A stretch of DNA of 64,000 nt, taken from the NCBI GenBank assembly GCA_921293015.1, contig OV121081.1:74169022-74233021 (forward strand). Direction: 5' to 3'. The notes under the pieces were generated by a model. That model had not been told where the DNA came from. It did not search any database and saw nothing but the letters and a program-made list of their open reading frames with translations. Shown here piece by piece: positions 12,081 to 23,600 of the stretch. Each line of letters begins with the position of its first letter. Position 1 is the stretch's first letter. Source of the stretch: Phorcus lineatus. Its lineage: Eukaryota; Mollusca; Gastropoda; Trochida; Trochidae. The translations under genes and the position numbers were made by a program.

Positions 12081-12345
12081 CGGGACATCTTACCATATCA
12101 ATCACGGTCTGCTTATGTTTGATATCAAAATAAAACTTTTGGAAGAAAATGATTTCTTTTACCCATTCCGGAAAAGGGGATGTAAAGTTATTCTTTGATC
12201 TTTGGTTATCGCGTAATAGTTAAAAGATTATAGAGACGGTCCATTACTTCACATATTCAGAGGTTTGACCAAAAGTCCAGACTCAGTTCTGGTTCAGTGC
12301 TGCAGATAACAATATATTTCAACTTTCTTCATAGGTGTAGCCATT
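12081..12345 (+). pseudogene. Broken beta exon, R1 copy
   Basis: Aligned to the intact R2 exon (27037-27340). The acceptor AG has become AA (GTGGTTACAA), the frame opens with a SYHINHGL segment shared with R2, then shifts before a GDVKLFFDLW segment and meets in-frame TAA at the equivalent of the R2 MRNSNK region. Downstream a SAADNNIF remnant remains. The splice site, frame and stop changes together mark a dead copy. Confidence 0.65.
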
Positions 12346-12349
12346 TAAA

Positions 12350-14822
12350 ATTAGGACACAAAATATACAGACCTTTCCATGGCAGTACAACACTTTCCAT
12401 TACAATGAGGACTTGGAGTCAAATACCAAAAATAGAATCAACCCCTAAAAGATATGTTACTATTGCAGATAACGTTATTATTTTTTTTACAGTTTTATAA
12501 CTGAAATGTTGATTTAAGTTTAAAAACAAATATTTTAGATTTTGAAAAGAATAGATCAATTCATTTACCTTTCCTTATAACAGATAGTTCAACTTCGAAC
12601 ACGAAGGGACTAGACACCACTAATTGTAGAATGTGAATTGAATATTTCATTAACACACATACAACGAAGTTACAAGCTAGACATAAGATAACATGGTGCA
12701 TTAATTACATTGCTTTCAATTAAATTTTAGATGCTCAGGTCATGCAATAGGACATTTAAGCAATGAGATTGAAAATAATCTGAGATATTATGTTTCACGA
12801 GAAATTGATAAAATGAAAACGTATATAGTTTGATAATGTATTAAGCCTTGCAAGCATTACCATTTAATTATAAGAGTGATCTGATCCCTACAATTATAGA
12901 TAAGGTTCTAACATTAGTATTGATTTTTGTTTTTAGCAAAACCTTGAATCTTGATTATAATTTATTCACGCCCTGAGTTGAGCGTTGAGGTCATTATCAA
13001 TTGAGGTTCTCTATATCATATATCAGGGCTATTTGAATTTTGGTTATTTGGGACAACAGTGTACACATGTGCTATGTAACATATCTATATCGTACTATTT
13101 TAACATGATCACACAGTTACAATTATTCCTTGCATATTCTGTGACTGTGACTGTTTTGTTACACTTCCAGTTTCAAGAATACGAAATACTATGCAAAAGA
13201 AGTAGTAAAATGTCAAAACTTTTTTAATCAAGACAAAAAAGACTAAAATCCGAAGTGAAAGTAACTACTAGTACTATTTCTAAAATTTAAGTACAAGCAA
13301 ACTTTCAGGGAGAGTTTGTTTACAATTGAAATATATCTTATGATGTTGAAATTTGCAATAGGGAAACTATCTGGAAGTGATAGAAAAGTGACTCATTGGA
13401 ACCGTATGTCAGAAAGCATATCATGACAATTAGATAACAAATGCTGGAAAATGTTAATAGCCTTCCATAGATTAATAATTAAATAAACATCTTTGTCAAG
13501 TCAACCAGTTGATCGATTTTCAAGAAATTTTGTCTCAATATAAAAAAAGACATTAAAAATATCTATTTATCATTCATATCGTCCTATTTTGTTCAAATCA
13601 ACTCCATTGAAAATGTAACATTTGCTAAAAGCCTTTTTCAATTACGTGAAATGTGAAGGAATGGCCAAACAAAAGGAATAACAAAAACTCTATTAAATTT
13701 TCATAACTTTGCAAAAACCTGTTTCACGTATAGAACAGTACACACCTTAGTCATACATTTGTATAACATTAGTACCAGAATGCTGACAAGTTGTTTTTTT
13801 CGATTTCGTTAAACTTATGGTTTACTCAAAATATCGCAAGGTTTTTTTTCCATACTAATGCCTGTGAGTTTCTCTTCATTATTCATGTGAACATGCTCAA
13901 TGATTACAATGTATATGATTGAAAGTATTCAAATTCATGAATCAGTTATCAAAGTGCATCACTATGTAGGTGTCAATGTTCTAAATAAAACCACAATAAA
14001 AATTTTATTTGCTCTTGTTTTAAACAACACAAGAAGAGATCTACATGTACATTGGCAGGGGTCACTCTCTTCATCTACACACCAATACATTACCACTAGT
14101 TATGCACATGCATGCCTGATGCAAACTATGATGTATATATTACGCAGTATGAAGTTGATCAAGCATAAATTGAGCATGTTCAGTTGTTGCATAGTATATT
14201 TACATTCAAATTATTGCTTTATGAAAACATGAAAGATGAATATGTTTATATATCTATTGATGAGGAGGTCGGATTACATATTCATAACTAAAACAAATCA
14301 ATAGTACCATATAGCTCCCATATCACACTTGAGACATGTGCATCAATATCTAATAACTAAATCGTTAATTGATAAGTGATCCAGCATATGAGGAGCAAAC
14401 TTTAGTTTTTTTAATAAGGGTATGTTTGTAGCAATAAAGAAAATTAAAGCAGATTACTTAGAAAACGGATTTACGAGGTTATAATTGTATATCAATATCA
14501 ATTTTAAATAGCATCATTCAGCAAGAAGCCTGGAGGGAACTTGAATATAAAGGAAACAATGTATCGAAATTAATTGATTGTATTGATTGCGTAGGAAAAT
14601 AAATAACTGTTGTTTGAAGTCAAACTAGACAGACAGATATTCACCGACTATTCAAGCTATCCTAAACCTCGAAGAGAAACACTGTAACCATTTAAAGAAA
14701 GAGTTCCAGGAAAACGATATATTGCAGACTTGTGTTAAGATGACAACATTATAATATTTACCAATATTACCAAGAAGCCGTTTGTAGTCAATTTGTTTTA
14801 TTTTGTTATGAATAAAGCCTCC
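12350..14822. other. End of R1 and inter-unit DNA
   Basis: 12590-12900 is paralogous to R3 41455-41830 and, for its last part, R2 27480-27690; this may be the 3' flank of the beta exon. From about 12960 to 14820 I see no gene, repeat or paralogous match. The open frames at 12985-13227 and 13900-14232 have no recognisable features. Confidence 0.45.
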
Positions 14823-15001
14823 ATAATAAATAGAGGATATTTGACATTCCTCGTCGAATACCATGGATATCTCATCGAGTGAAGTAGAAATTTATATTTT
14901 CACGAGTGGCGTAGCCACGAGTTTAAATATATGATTTTCTACATCACTAGATGAGATATTCATACTTTTCGACGAGAAATGTCAAATGTTCTATTTATTA
15001 T
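14823..15001. mobile_element. MITE-like foldback with central hairpin
   Basis: A 179-bp imperfect inverted repeat. It starts ATAATAAATAGA at 14823 and ends with the complement at 15001, and the arms share TTGACATT, CTCGTCGAA and ATATCTCATC blocks along almost the whole length. At the centre is a tight hairpin, CACGAGTGGCGTAGCCACGAG (14901-14921, shown here as two halves of one stem). No transposase. I recall similar CACGAGTGG...CCACGAG repeats in mollusc DNA. A related architecture occurs at 55054-55194. Confidence 0.75.
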
Positions 15002-15077
15002 GTTTCCCAAAACCCCGTAAATGACCCTAACTATATGAACGGATAAGCTAAAACGCTTGGCTAGCGCGGCCTTTGCA

Positions 15078-15106
15078 TGACGTCATTCAATTGTTTCATG
15101 ACGTCA
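15078..15106. promoter_or_regulatory. Two CRE-like TGACGTCA sites
   Basis: Perfect TGACGTCA octamers at 15078-15085 and 15099-15106, just downstream of the foldback. This is the binding sequence known for CREB/ATF proteins. Function here is unproven and no gene start is visible nearby. Confidence 0.4.
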
Positions 15107-15300
15107 CAGACGACATCATATGATTGTTGCATCGTTTCACTGAGTAGAATACCATTTTTATTTTCCAGTGAAAATACGTGTTTTATTTTCACCGATAAAT
15201 GGCATATTTTACCATTTGAAATATAATAAGATAAAGTATCTGTTTATGAATGTAATTCGGTCTGGCATATTTAACATTGTTATCTCAGCTTGTGATAATG

Positions 15301-15414
15301 ATAATACTAATACTTATACTACTACTACTACTACTACTAATAATAATAATAATGATGATGATGATGATGATTATGATGATGTTGACGATGATAATAATAA
15401 TGATGATGATGAAT
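15301..15414. repeat. Compound TAC/TAA/TGA microsatellite
   Basis: Consecutive runs of (TAC)n, (TAA)n and (TGA)n with interruptions, then further TAA and TGA runs. The run-on peptides it encodes (Thr, Asn and Asp runs, or Leu, Ile and Met runs) are artefacts of the repeat. Confidence 0.9.
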
Positions 15415-17394
15415 ATGGGTACTTATGCAAATTATATATATCAATCGTTTTTGTACTTCTCTATTTAAAGTACTGCATACTTTTGATGATATTTTTACAT
15501 TCTCAAAGAATATGATTAAAAGTATTTACTCATAAATGTTTGGTAAAATGTTTTTGTCATTCTAATAAGCTGTCATTATGTATTTTTGATAGCTATATAC
15601 CAATAGCCCTCAAGAGATGCATTCGTCAGTCCTAAAAATAGAGCCAATAATATGATAACATTAAGAGCAATCTTAGGTTTCAAAAGAATTCAAAGCAATC
15701 ATAGCAATTATGAATATTTTAAGCTGAGGTAAAAGACGTTATGACGACAGAGAACTAAAGACGGATATATATACTGAGAGATTGTAAGGTATTGTTAGAT
15801 TTGGGCTTTTTGTCAGATCATGAATGAGATATTTTATACAAAAAGATATCCTTTTCATTTTGAAATGGAAATAAAATATATTTCAATTGAACTAATAGAA
15901 ATGTTGAGGCATTCAATTCGAGTGTGTACCGAAAAACACCTTGGTATTTATTTTGAATAAGAAATGTATATAATGCATTGTGAATTATATAATCATTATA
16001 AATAAGATGCAGAAATTCAAAGTTTTCTACTGAATATACTATATTATACTATATCAAATCAATAAATTGTCATTTGCAACATCGATGAAGGAGTTTTGCA
16101 CACAACAAATATTTTTGAAGCTGTTTAAACAATTCCTGAGTGATGACAAAATTGAAAAACATTTTGATTCGTTACATCATTATTATCATTATCATTATCG
16201 TTACGTTATTATATTTTATCAACAGGTGTCTTTCATTCAAATATTTTATAAAAACTCAAAATGGTTTATTTGAACTTCTCATGTAGTCATCATGTGGTCA
16301 ATTTAACAGCGTATCAATAGTTATTAAAGTTGCTCTTGCACAATGAGATATTCAGATTCCTTATAAATGTATAATGGTGGTTGATTTTCTCACGATTGGC
16401 AGCTTCATAGAAAATATAGAAAATGATTGGTTATTTAATTTCCATCATGCGCTAGGGCAGTTGTTCACAATTTAAGATTCGAATATCAAATCAAAGAATG
16501 CTGATTGATTTCACAATTCACAAGTGGCAAATCATCGAGCAATGATAGCTAAACACAGTGTGGTAAGCAGTCGTAATTTCCATTTGCACTTGTTCACATA
16601 TGAGAGTTTACCAATAATGCCAATAATGTTGAATTGTATTATCAATATATACACATACACAGAAGTTATTTTTAAATTGAAGCTGTTACCGTAGTTATAA
16701 CTAAACACACATGTTAACAATGAAATGACATGCACATATAGCAAGTCTTTGTAATCCTAAGATGTGTTAAAATCAGCTCTCCTCTTTGATGTATGTAACT
16801 TTTGCAGCAAATAATCTTTCAGTCATGAATCTCACTCTTTCTTTCTGCCATGCTGGTCTGCAGTTACTGGGATCACTGAGACTGTTTCACATTTCACATT
16901 GAATTGGATAATGGTCACCTGGCAATCGTAGGCACTACAAACATTAAGATAGGATAGTAACACAGTAGGGGAAACGGGAGAGTTCATGTACCGTCACTAA
17001 TTGTAAAATGAAAACATGAATGTCATTTGAGTAAACAAGCCAGAATAACTAACTTCAGCAATTCTCTGTAGAATGATTAATCTAATTAATAAAACTGTTA
17101 GTCATCTCCTTGTCAACTATTTATGATTATACCAAAATCATATTGGACATTTACATGTACGTTAATCCTTTGAAACTTGCATACAAGCACAACCTAAAAA
17201 ATGACAGCATATCTCATGTAACAATATCATATAATGTGACATTATTTAGATTTCGAATAAACTGACATGTTCCATGACTATAAAGAGAATGTCAACCATA
17301 ATGTCAAAAGCTCAATTTGGTTTAAAACCAGTAATGCTGCATCTGTAAATACACTGTTTGACTAATAAAATGATTTTAAGAAGTATTGTTTTTA
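15415..17394. other. Non-coding stretch before R2
   Basis: AT-rich, no gene or paralogous match seen. A short TTATCA-type repeat lies at about 16178-16202. Confidence 0.5.
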
Positions 17395-17612
17395 CCCTTC
17401 ATTCCAAAAATAATAGTTTTATTTTTGAATTCTATAATAACGAACGTTTATTAAAGGATATAAACCTAAACTTAAGTGTACATAATAATAAATCATGTTG
17501 ACGTCGCATTCACGGTTTATTGTTAAAGCGTTATGAAAATAACGTCAAGAATTACGTCCCTTGCCACTGTTAACGCTACATGCGTAGCAACAACATGTAT
17601 CATACACATCGC
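17395..17612 (+). repeat. Penelope-like element tail, first part
   Basis: Matches R1 2750-2870. Shared blocks are TTATTAAAGGATATA (still encoding the FIKGY-type end), GTCGCATT, and ACGTCAAGAATTACGTCC. It ends around AACAACATGTATCATAC, after which the R2/R3 shared segment begins. The next piece of the same tail appears at about 20590. Confidence 0.6.
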
Positions 17613-17868
17613 AAGTATGTAAAATACCCGGCCTGGTTTCATTGAAAAGAGTGTTGTGGATTAGTTACTGTGATTGCAATCTTTGGTAAACTTCATAGGT
17701 CGAATTAAGACTGTGATATTCGAAGTAAAGACTATTGGGAACATTGATACAATGACAGAAGTAACTAGAATAGATGATTTCAGACAAACAAACTTTACCG
17801 ACTCAGTTCGATTTGTCCTCAACCAAATATTGTTACCTGGAACCTCTTTCAGGAAAACAATCAAACGC

Positions 17869-17975
17869 CAGGGTCCCGTTGCACAAAACACTAAGGTAAC
17901 CTTAAATCACAAGGGTAGCCTTAGTGATGTGTTAAAGGATAGCACTAAGATTAACCTTATATTAGTGTTAAATTC
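17869..17975. mobile_element. Foldback MITE-like insertion
   Basis: The R3 paralogue (35855-35900) lacks about 105 bp present here. The insert begins GGTCCCGTTGCACAAAAC and contains an inverted repeat, CACTAAGGTAACCTTA against GGGTAGCCTTAGTG (17889-17925), plus a third related copy CACTAAGATTAACCTTA. It happens to keep a frame open through it (17674-17985), but that frame is not conserved in R3. Confidence 0.6.
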
Positions 17976-18276
17976 GAAATCTTAGAGGTGCAAACTCGAA
18001 TCCCTTTGGCGGTTTCATATGGCTTTGTAATGGAACAGTACAACGATGCTTTTAATTACTTAGCCTGTGTCTTCAGAAACACAAGTATGAGTAAACCAGT
18101 CCGCTCTTATTCCTCAAGAAGATATACTTCCAAATTAGAATGCTATTTTTATGCCAACTTCTTCATTCTATTATGGCGACGAATCCACACAGCTCTTGGT
18201 GTTGTTGTTGTCATCATATATTTCCGACATTTCTCAAATGAGGTATTTAGCTACGCGTTTTGTAGATAAAAAAACC

Positions 18277-18390
18277 TATATTATATTATATTATATTATA
18301 TTATATTATATTATATTATATTATATTATATTATATTATATTATATTATATTATATTATATTATATTATATTATATTATATTATATTATA
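18277..18390. repeat. (TTATA)n pentanucleotide microsatellite
   Basis: About 114 bp of almost perfect TTATA repeats, close to 23 copies, private to R2. The R3 counterpart around 36190-36260 has no such tract. The peptide run (LYYII) is a repeat artefact. Confidence 0.97.
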
Positions 18391-18771
18391 TCTATTTTGA
18401 ATTTCTTAAAAACAGAATAACGATTTCATAACATTTTCATGTTTGATTATTTTCAAAGTGATTACAGTTATCTTTGCCCGTGTCATGAAATGCTTGCATG
18501 AATAAAATTCAACTGAGAGCTAAAATCCATTAAACAAAATTGATCAAGGAGAAGTTAGTTGTACTGCCAATGATGTTAATTTCAGTCGTTTTATTGTCAA
18601 TACAACATTTAACATGGTTATAAAAGTTGCAATATATTTTCTTAGCTTGGAAATGACGAAAAAATAGAACGCAAAAACATTTTTAGGGACAAAATAGACA
18701 GGGTTTTCAGACTGATTTTAACAACTTGCATGGATTTACAATTGAATCGAATGAATTCTCTTTACAAAAAG

Positions 18772-18855
18772 ACGAATGTGATTGTATCAATCGTGTTAAG
18801 TGTGAACTACAGACCATGGGGAGGCAACGGTCGATATGCGAGTTGCACTTACACA
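18772..18855 (+). pseudogene. Alpha exon, R2 copy, frameshifted
   Basis: 84 nt between TCTCTTTACAAAAAG and a GTTTTC that could serve as donor. Two leading bases complete a codon, then the frame reads ECDCINRVKCELQT, so the Cys-x-Cys and later Cys positions of the family are partly kept (one Cys is Arg). An extra G in the GGGG run at about 18819 shifts the frame; past it the family end (GNGRYASCTYT) is readable in the next frame. So this copy appears broken by one base, unless the change is a sequencing error. Paralogues lie at 32456, 37388 and 45335. Confidence 0.55.
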
Positions 18856-18942
18856 GTTTTCTTTTCAGTCACGAAAATCACCTAAATTCACAATCTTGCG
18901 GTGAAAATCGAATGTGAACGATATGATGAATTCATAATTTTA

Positions 18943-18950
18943 TGACGTCA
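18943..18950. promoter_or_regulatory. CRE-like TGACGTCA site
   Basis: A perfect octamer about 90 bp after the alpha exon. The R3 paralogue keeps the same octamer at 37606-37613 while the bases around it differ. Confidence 0.35.
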
Positions 18951-18984
18951 CCTCAAAGGCTCTAAATACAATCATTGCAAAGAG

Positions 18985-19117
18985 CATCCTGTCTCAGGAC
19001 AAGACGTATTTGATTGGCTGAATCATGGGTTACGGCGGCGCGAACTTTTTGATGGGGTTTACACCCAGGGTAAGAAGAGTGGAGCGTCAGCTATACGTCT
19101 TACCCTGAGACAGGATG
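18985..19117. mobile_element. 133-bp MITE with 9-bp target duplication
   Basis: Terminal inverted repeats of 25 bp (18985-19009 and 19093-19117) begin CATCCTGTCTCAGG and match at 23 of 25 positions. The element is flanked by TGCAAAGAG at 18976-18984 and 19118-19126. The R3 paralogue at about 37640 reads ATTGCATCGAGTGA across the site, an empty copy with a single TGCA..GAG. A 9-bp duplication is typical of Mutator-like elements among known groups, so a MULE-derived MITE is the best guess. The interior is GC-rich and non-coding. Confidence 0.85.
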
Positions 19118-19126
19118 TGCAAAGAG

Positions 19127-20560
19127 TGAATAAAATTACAATAATGGTACATTTTAATGGTTGAAACTTCTTTACATGAAAACATAATTCAAAAAAAAGA
19201 AACTGCCGATCCAAAAAAACTGTCTCTGATATGTGTATATTTCTGTCCTTCCATTATCGTGCTGGTTTAATAAATACTCTGTGAACAGATATTTGACAAC
19301 ATCCTTTGGTAAGAATTCAATGGATCCTCGCTGCATGAAAGCCATTATTTGCTTGCTTAGAACAGACTCTAAAGTCTCTTTCAGAGATGGACTAATATCG
19401 ATGATTGACAGGTTGACATACTCTCATGCAGCGGTACAACTGATTTATAATGGACATATAACAACATCTTAGCTTCGCATCACAATGTAACATTGGTTTC
19501 CAATTTACACAGTAGTTCTTAACATTTGAAGGTCTGTCACTGATGACAACTCTTAGAGGTCAATAATATGCGGTACCATGAGCATATTTAATCTTACTTA
19601 TGTTCTTAAAAGCATGTTTGAAAGTTATACTCAATATTGAGTTTTCCACTTGTCTCTGAAGAGACTGTAGATACGTTAACACAATATCCCGTGTAACACA
19701 TCAAATCTTCCCTTCTTCATTTGCAGCTTGACTGTATACACTTACTTTAATAGTTTAGTGTTACCATGCAAACAATTGAAATAACGAACACCAAATAACT
19801 CAGCGTTTGATTGCAAGATTTGATATGTACTGCTTTTCTTGAGTCTGAGTGTATGTTTGTCAAGTCAACATTCATACATATAAGTTTGGCTAGACAAGCT
19901 CAACCGTTAAGGAACCTGATGGTGGTATCAATATTAACCATGCGTCATGATAAGCGCATTTACCTTCATTACTCTTGTTAACTTGACTTTAGTCTGAAAA
20001 GGAATATAAAACGTCACACATTTATCATATTGTTTTACCAGAAATCAAAACTAAGATATATTCGGACAGCCTGTATCTTCCACAAAAAAGAATTGGTTTT
20101 GGAAAGTTGAAATCTTCTGTACAGACGTTTAGAAAACTTCTTGTTATTTTATGTTTGAGTGAATTTGACGAAATCTTCCCCTTCACAAGGCTAATTATGA
20201 GGCCCACACAATTTGAAATATTTATGACTTACGTTTATGTAATGAAGATACTGAGCATTTGTAGATTTGCTCATTCTTATAAGATGTTTCATGTCCAGAG
20301 AAGTCCACCTTCATTTAATCACAATACTCAATTTTAATTATTTAGGTGGTGTTCAGTTCAAATGGAATGTTGTATAGTTGTTTTAATTTAATTTAATCTT
20401 TTGTACATTATAAAGTGAAATTGATGTTTATAAATCTATAAAAAGTTTTGATCATGAATCAATGTTTCTCAGTTGTCTCAACTATTTAGATTGATAATTG
20501 CAAAGTACATTTCTCTTTAGATAATAGTTTAACTATTTGTATATACACATTACCCTATAT
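19127..20560. other. Segment shared by R2 and R3 only
   Basis: 19555-20540 matches R3 38410-39000 (for example the CACACATTTATCATAT block at 20018 and 38531, and TTTTGATCAT.AATCAATGTTT at 20447 and 38949). No gene is recognised. Confidence 0.5.
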
Positions 20561-20690
20561 AGTTATACCATTACAGTGATACGGGCGTTTTTAACATGTA
20601 TAATACCCTGATGATGACGTTTGTGTGAAACTGTTGGTAATGAAGTGGTATCCAAAGATTCATCTTCAGTCTTTTATTAAGACACGTAAA
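20561..20690 (+). repeat. Penelope-like element tail, second part
   Basis: Matches R1 2865-2965: ACATGTATAATACCCTGATGATG, then GTGTGAAACTG, GTAATGAA and TTCATCTTCAGTCT blocks in the same order. In R1 both parts are contiguous; here nearly 3 kb lie between them. Confidence 0.55.
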
Positions 20691-23600
20691 CCATAAAAAC
20701 TTAATTTTACATTTATAAAACTATGTATAGTCATATAAATATATATACACCAATTCTACCACCTGAAAAGGCAATATGTCAAATGGCATGAGCATTGCGC
20801 AAGTATTTGCACAGTGAGACAAAACCTACCCTTATCCATGAATAATAAATATGGCTAACCACCTCGCTGGCAACATCTAACTCGCCTTGCCAATGTCTGT
20901 TTAAATAATGATTTCAGGAGCCTTTTATTCCCTCAACTCATACTTGTCATGTTCCGTTTCCTTCTGTTATGCTAAGGTATCATCAGCAACTTTGTACTGT
21001 CAATATGCAAATACACCCCCTAATTCAAATGCTTACATATGTGTGTACTCATACAGTAAGTTTCTATAACCAAAATCATTTCTGAAATACATATAAATTA
21101 ACTCATTTTGTCCTTTTTAATTTGGTTTTATCTTTATGTCGCTACAAAAAAATAATAATCAAGTGATTTTATCCCTAACCGTATTAAGCTGTCATTGTAA
21201 ACATTTAAGTGTTCTTTGTAGTCAATCTAAAGAAAAATGACAATCATGATACACAAATATTTCTTTGATGATCAAATTTGATTTTTTTAGGAAATTTTGG
21301 CTTTAATCATTAAAAACTCAACAAGCTTCACAGCGTGCATGTTATTTTCTGCTTAATCATTTGCTGTCGAGATCAATTACACTCTCTGCACATAATGAAT
21401 AACGAGACCATGCGCTAAATTACGGTTGTTAACGTGGACTCATAAATCTCTTACGGGGAGGAAAGGGAAATGTTTGATACCCTCTTCAACCTTATTAAGT
21501 CATCACGTTTAGAAAACTAGCACATTTTGAAATCGAAAATGATATTAATGTAATATTGATGGCAAATCTGTAAAAACAAATAATTTGACATATTTAGCAT
21601 GGAATTTAATGCAGAAGCTTACTTTGGACCGCAGAGTTCCAAAGGCAATGGTATTGTTGGAGGATGTCATGATTCACCCAATAATCATGGTTATCACAAA
21701 TTTATTTCATGAGAGTTCTCTATGTCAATTATCATCTAAATCCATGTGAATGTAATTGTAAATGTTCATATTTCAAATATTTAAAAACCCGACAATGATA
21801 AAAATATACTTGTTTTTAGGATATGGGTTCAAAAGTATAATATGGAAAATTAGTTGAAACGAGCATTTAAATAATGTTTCATATCAAAGTCATATTCAAT
21901 AACGCGAGCAATCTCATTTTTCAATATTTAAGTAAGCTTAATCAATCCTAATCAATAGGGAAATATTATTTTATCATTTTATTTGACTGGATCATTTAAA
22001 ACTTTGGTTTGAACATTTATGATTTTTACTAGGATGCATGCTTGAGAAAAAGAAAGCAAACATTTATCCTTTATCATTGGGCAGCAGTTCCAGTGGAGTC
22101 GTATTCAAGTGTTCTTCAGTGTTGTGATCCCCAATTTCCCATATTTATGATGTTGCTGTAATTTTGAAACAGTTTAGACTTGCCATTGCAAGTAAATAAC
22201 CATTTTATGCTTGTTCATTCCAATCATATTTTAATTGCGTTGTACACGAGGATTGCAATTACAACAATAAGCAAAATTCATAACCAATTATAAATTTTAA
22301 AAAGATTATTTTTATGGTGAGAAATATAGTTTATTATGATTTAAATATTATACGTGCTTAACCCATGTACATATAAAGTTGCTCATTTATGTTACTAATA
22401 TTGGAAAACTTATTATTGTTATAGCATAGCGTCGGCATCAAATATTCAGATGTATAAAGACTGATAGTTATGAAGACATTGGCAAAATACACTGTCATTC
22501 ATACATCCACATAATTAACATGTAACATGAATCTTTCAAAATGTGCCTTTGTTGAACTACAAACATCTCTGAGTTAGAGTTGACATTGTACAGTTGCAGA
22601 AGGGAAAAATAAAACGTGAATAGAAGGCTAGAACATTAGATATTTCACTCAATAACGTTATAATAGGGGTATTTCTAAAGTATTTGGGGGAGTAAAAGGA
22701 ATGCTCATGGTCAACGACATTCGACTACACACTTAGGTGGTTTATTATGGAAACGTCATCCATTCGATCTGTCCTTGTTCTCACCAACGGCTGTTAATTT
22801 CATTTATAACCCAACCTCAAACGGACTCCGCGTCAATATGTATCGTCTTGCTTTGTCTGTTTCTTCATTTTAGCATCTTAATAACAGTGCCTAGCACTTT
22901 TATTCAGGTCTTTCAACATTTTTAATAGGTTTCAAATCGTTATTTCACTCAGATTAAAGTCGAATTCAAAGGAGTTACCATAATAGGTCAAGAAATGGTG
23001 AAATGACACAATATAATAAAACCTGTAATAATTATTTTATGCTGAGGTATCATCAGCTTAATTTGCATGTAATTCAGTTCACTTAATTAAAACAGTACAG
23101 TATCTATAATGGAGGACGTCATATTATTAATAAACGTTTGATTTCGTGTTGAATTCACTAATTTGGCATAGCACTCTTAATATTTCATATCATTTACAAC
23201 GTGAATAACGTAATGGCGATATCTTTTGTTGACAGTCTTAAAATTAGTATTCCACTTAGGCAGTTATCAACTTCACACACCGTGACTACACCTAAGATAC
23301 TACAAAATACGCAATTAAATTATTTAAAATGTGTAGTGTAACTGACCACAGCCTTTAAACATCATGAAACACTATTATGAATTAACATATCCTTTGTCTT
23401 AAGACTATAAAATTGCCGCTGTTAATCTCTTGCAGCCAAGAGTGACATTAGCTGATAATGATCAATTCAGATTTCGAAAAAGATATTTTTGTTATCTATG
23501 TAGTTATTTCAATTTGTTTTGATTGTAGCTTCGTCACCCAATTACTATGACATGATTTATATGGCTTTATATTACTTTGTTTCATATTATTTTATTTTTA

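Larger units (their letters stand above)
150..12960 (+). repeat. Paralogous unit R1
   Basis: First of three large diverged segmental copies. Collinear blocks seen by eye: 170-440 matches 29870-30130; 600-700 matches 30976-31080; 1110-1500 matches 32325-32770; 1970-2120 matches 32890-33060; 3940-4130 matches 35220-35400; 4540-4720 matches 21350-21480; 5630-5760 matches 21620-21760; 6010-6180 matches 23226-23400; 6690-6860 matches 23820-23990; 8300-8520 matches 24640-24830; 9722-9960 matches 24885-25110; 10370-10500 matches 25600-25760; 11217-11515 matches 26170-26480; 11940-12340 matches 26880-27320; 12590-12900 matches 41455-41830. The matches run through apparent non-coding DNA, so this is duplication of DNA and not only conservation of exons. 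R1 carries its own insertions: Tc1 halves, a LINE piece, a foldback and a 319-bp element. Confidence 0.8.

Noticed and set aside
15168..15515. Asn/Asp-rich protein of 115 codons
   Set aside because: Translation of the TAC/TAA/TGA microsatellite and AT-rich flanks.
17674..17985. 103-codon gene
   Set aside because: The frame runs through a MITE-like insertion and is not kept in the R3 paralogue.
18151..18420. Leu-Tyr-Ile repeat protein
   Set aside because: Translation of the TTATA microsatellite, absent in the R3 paralogue.
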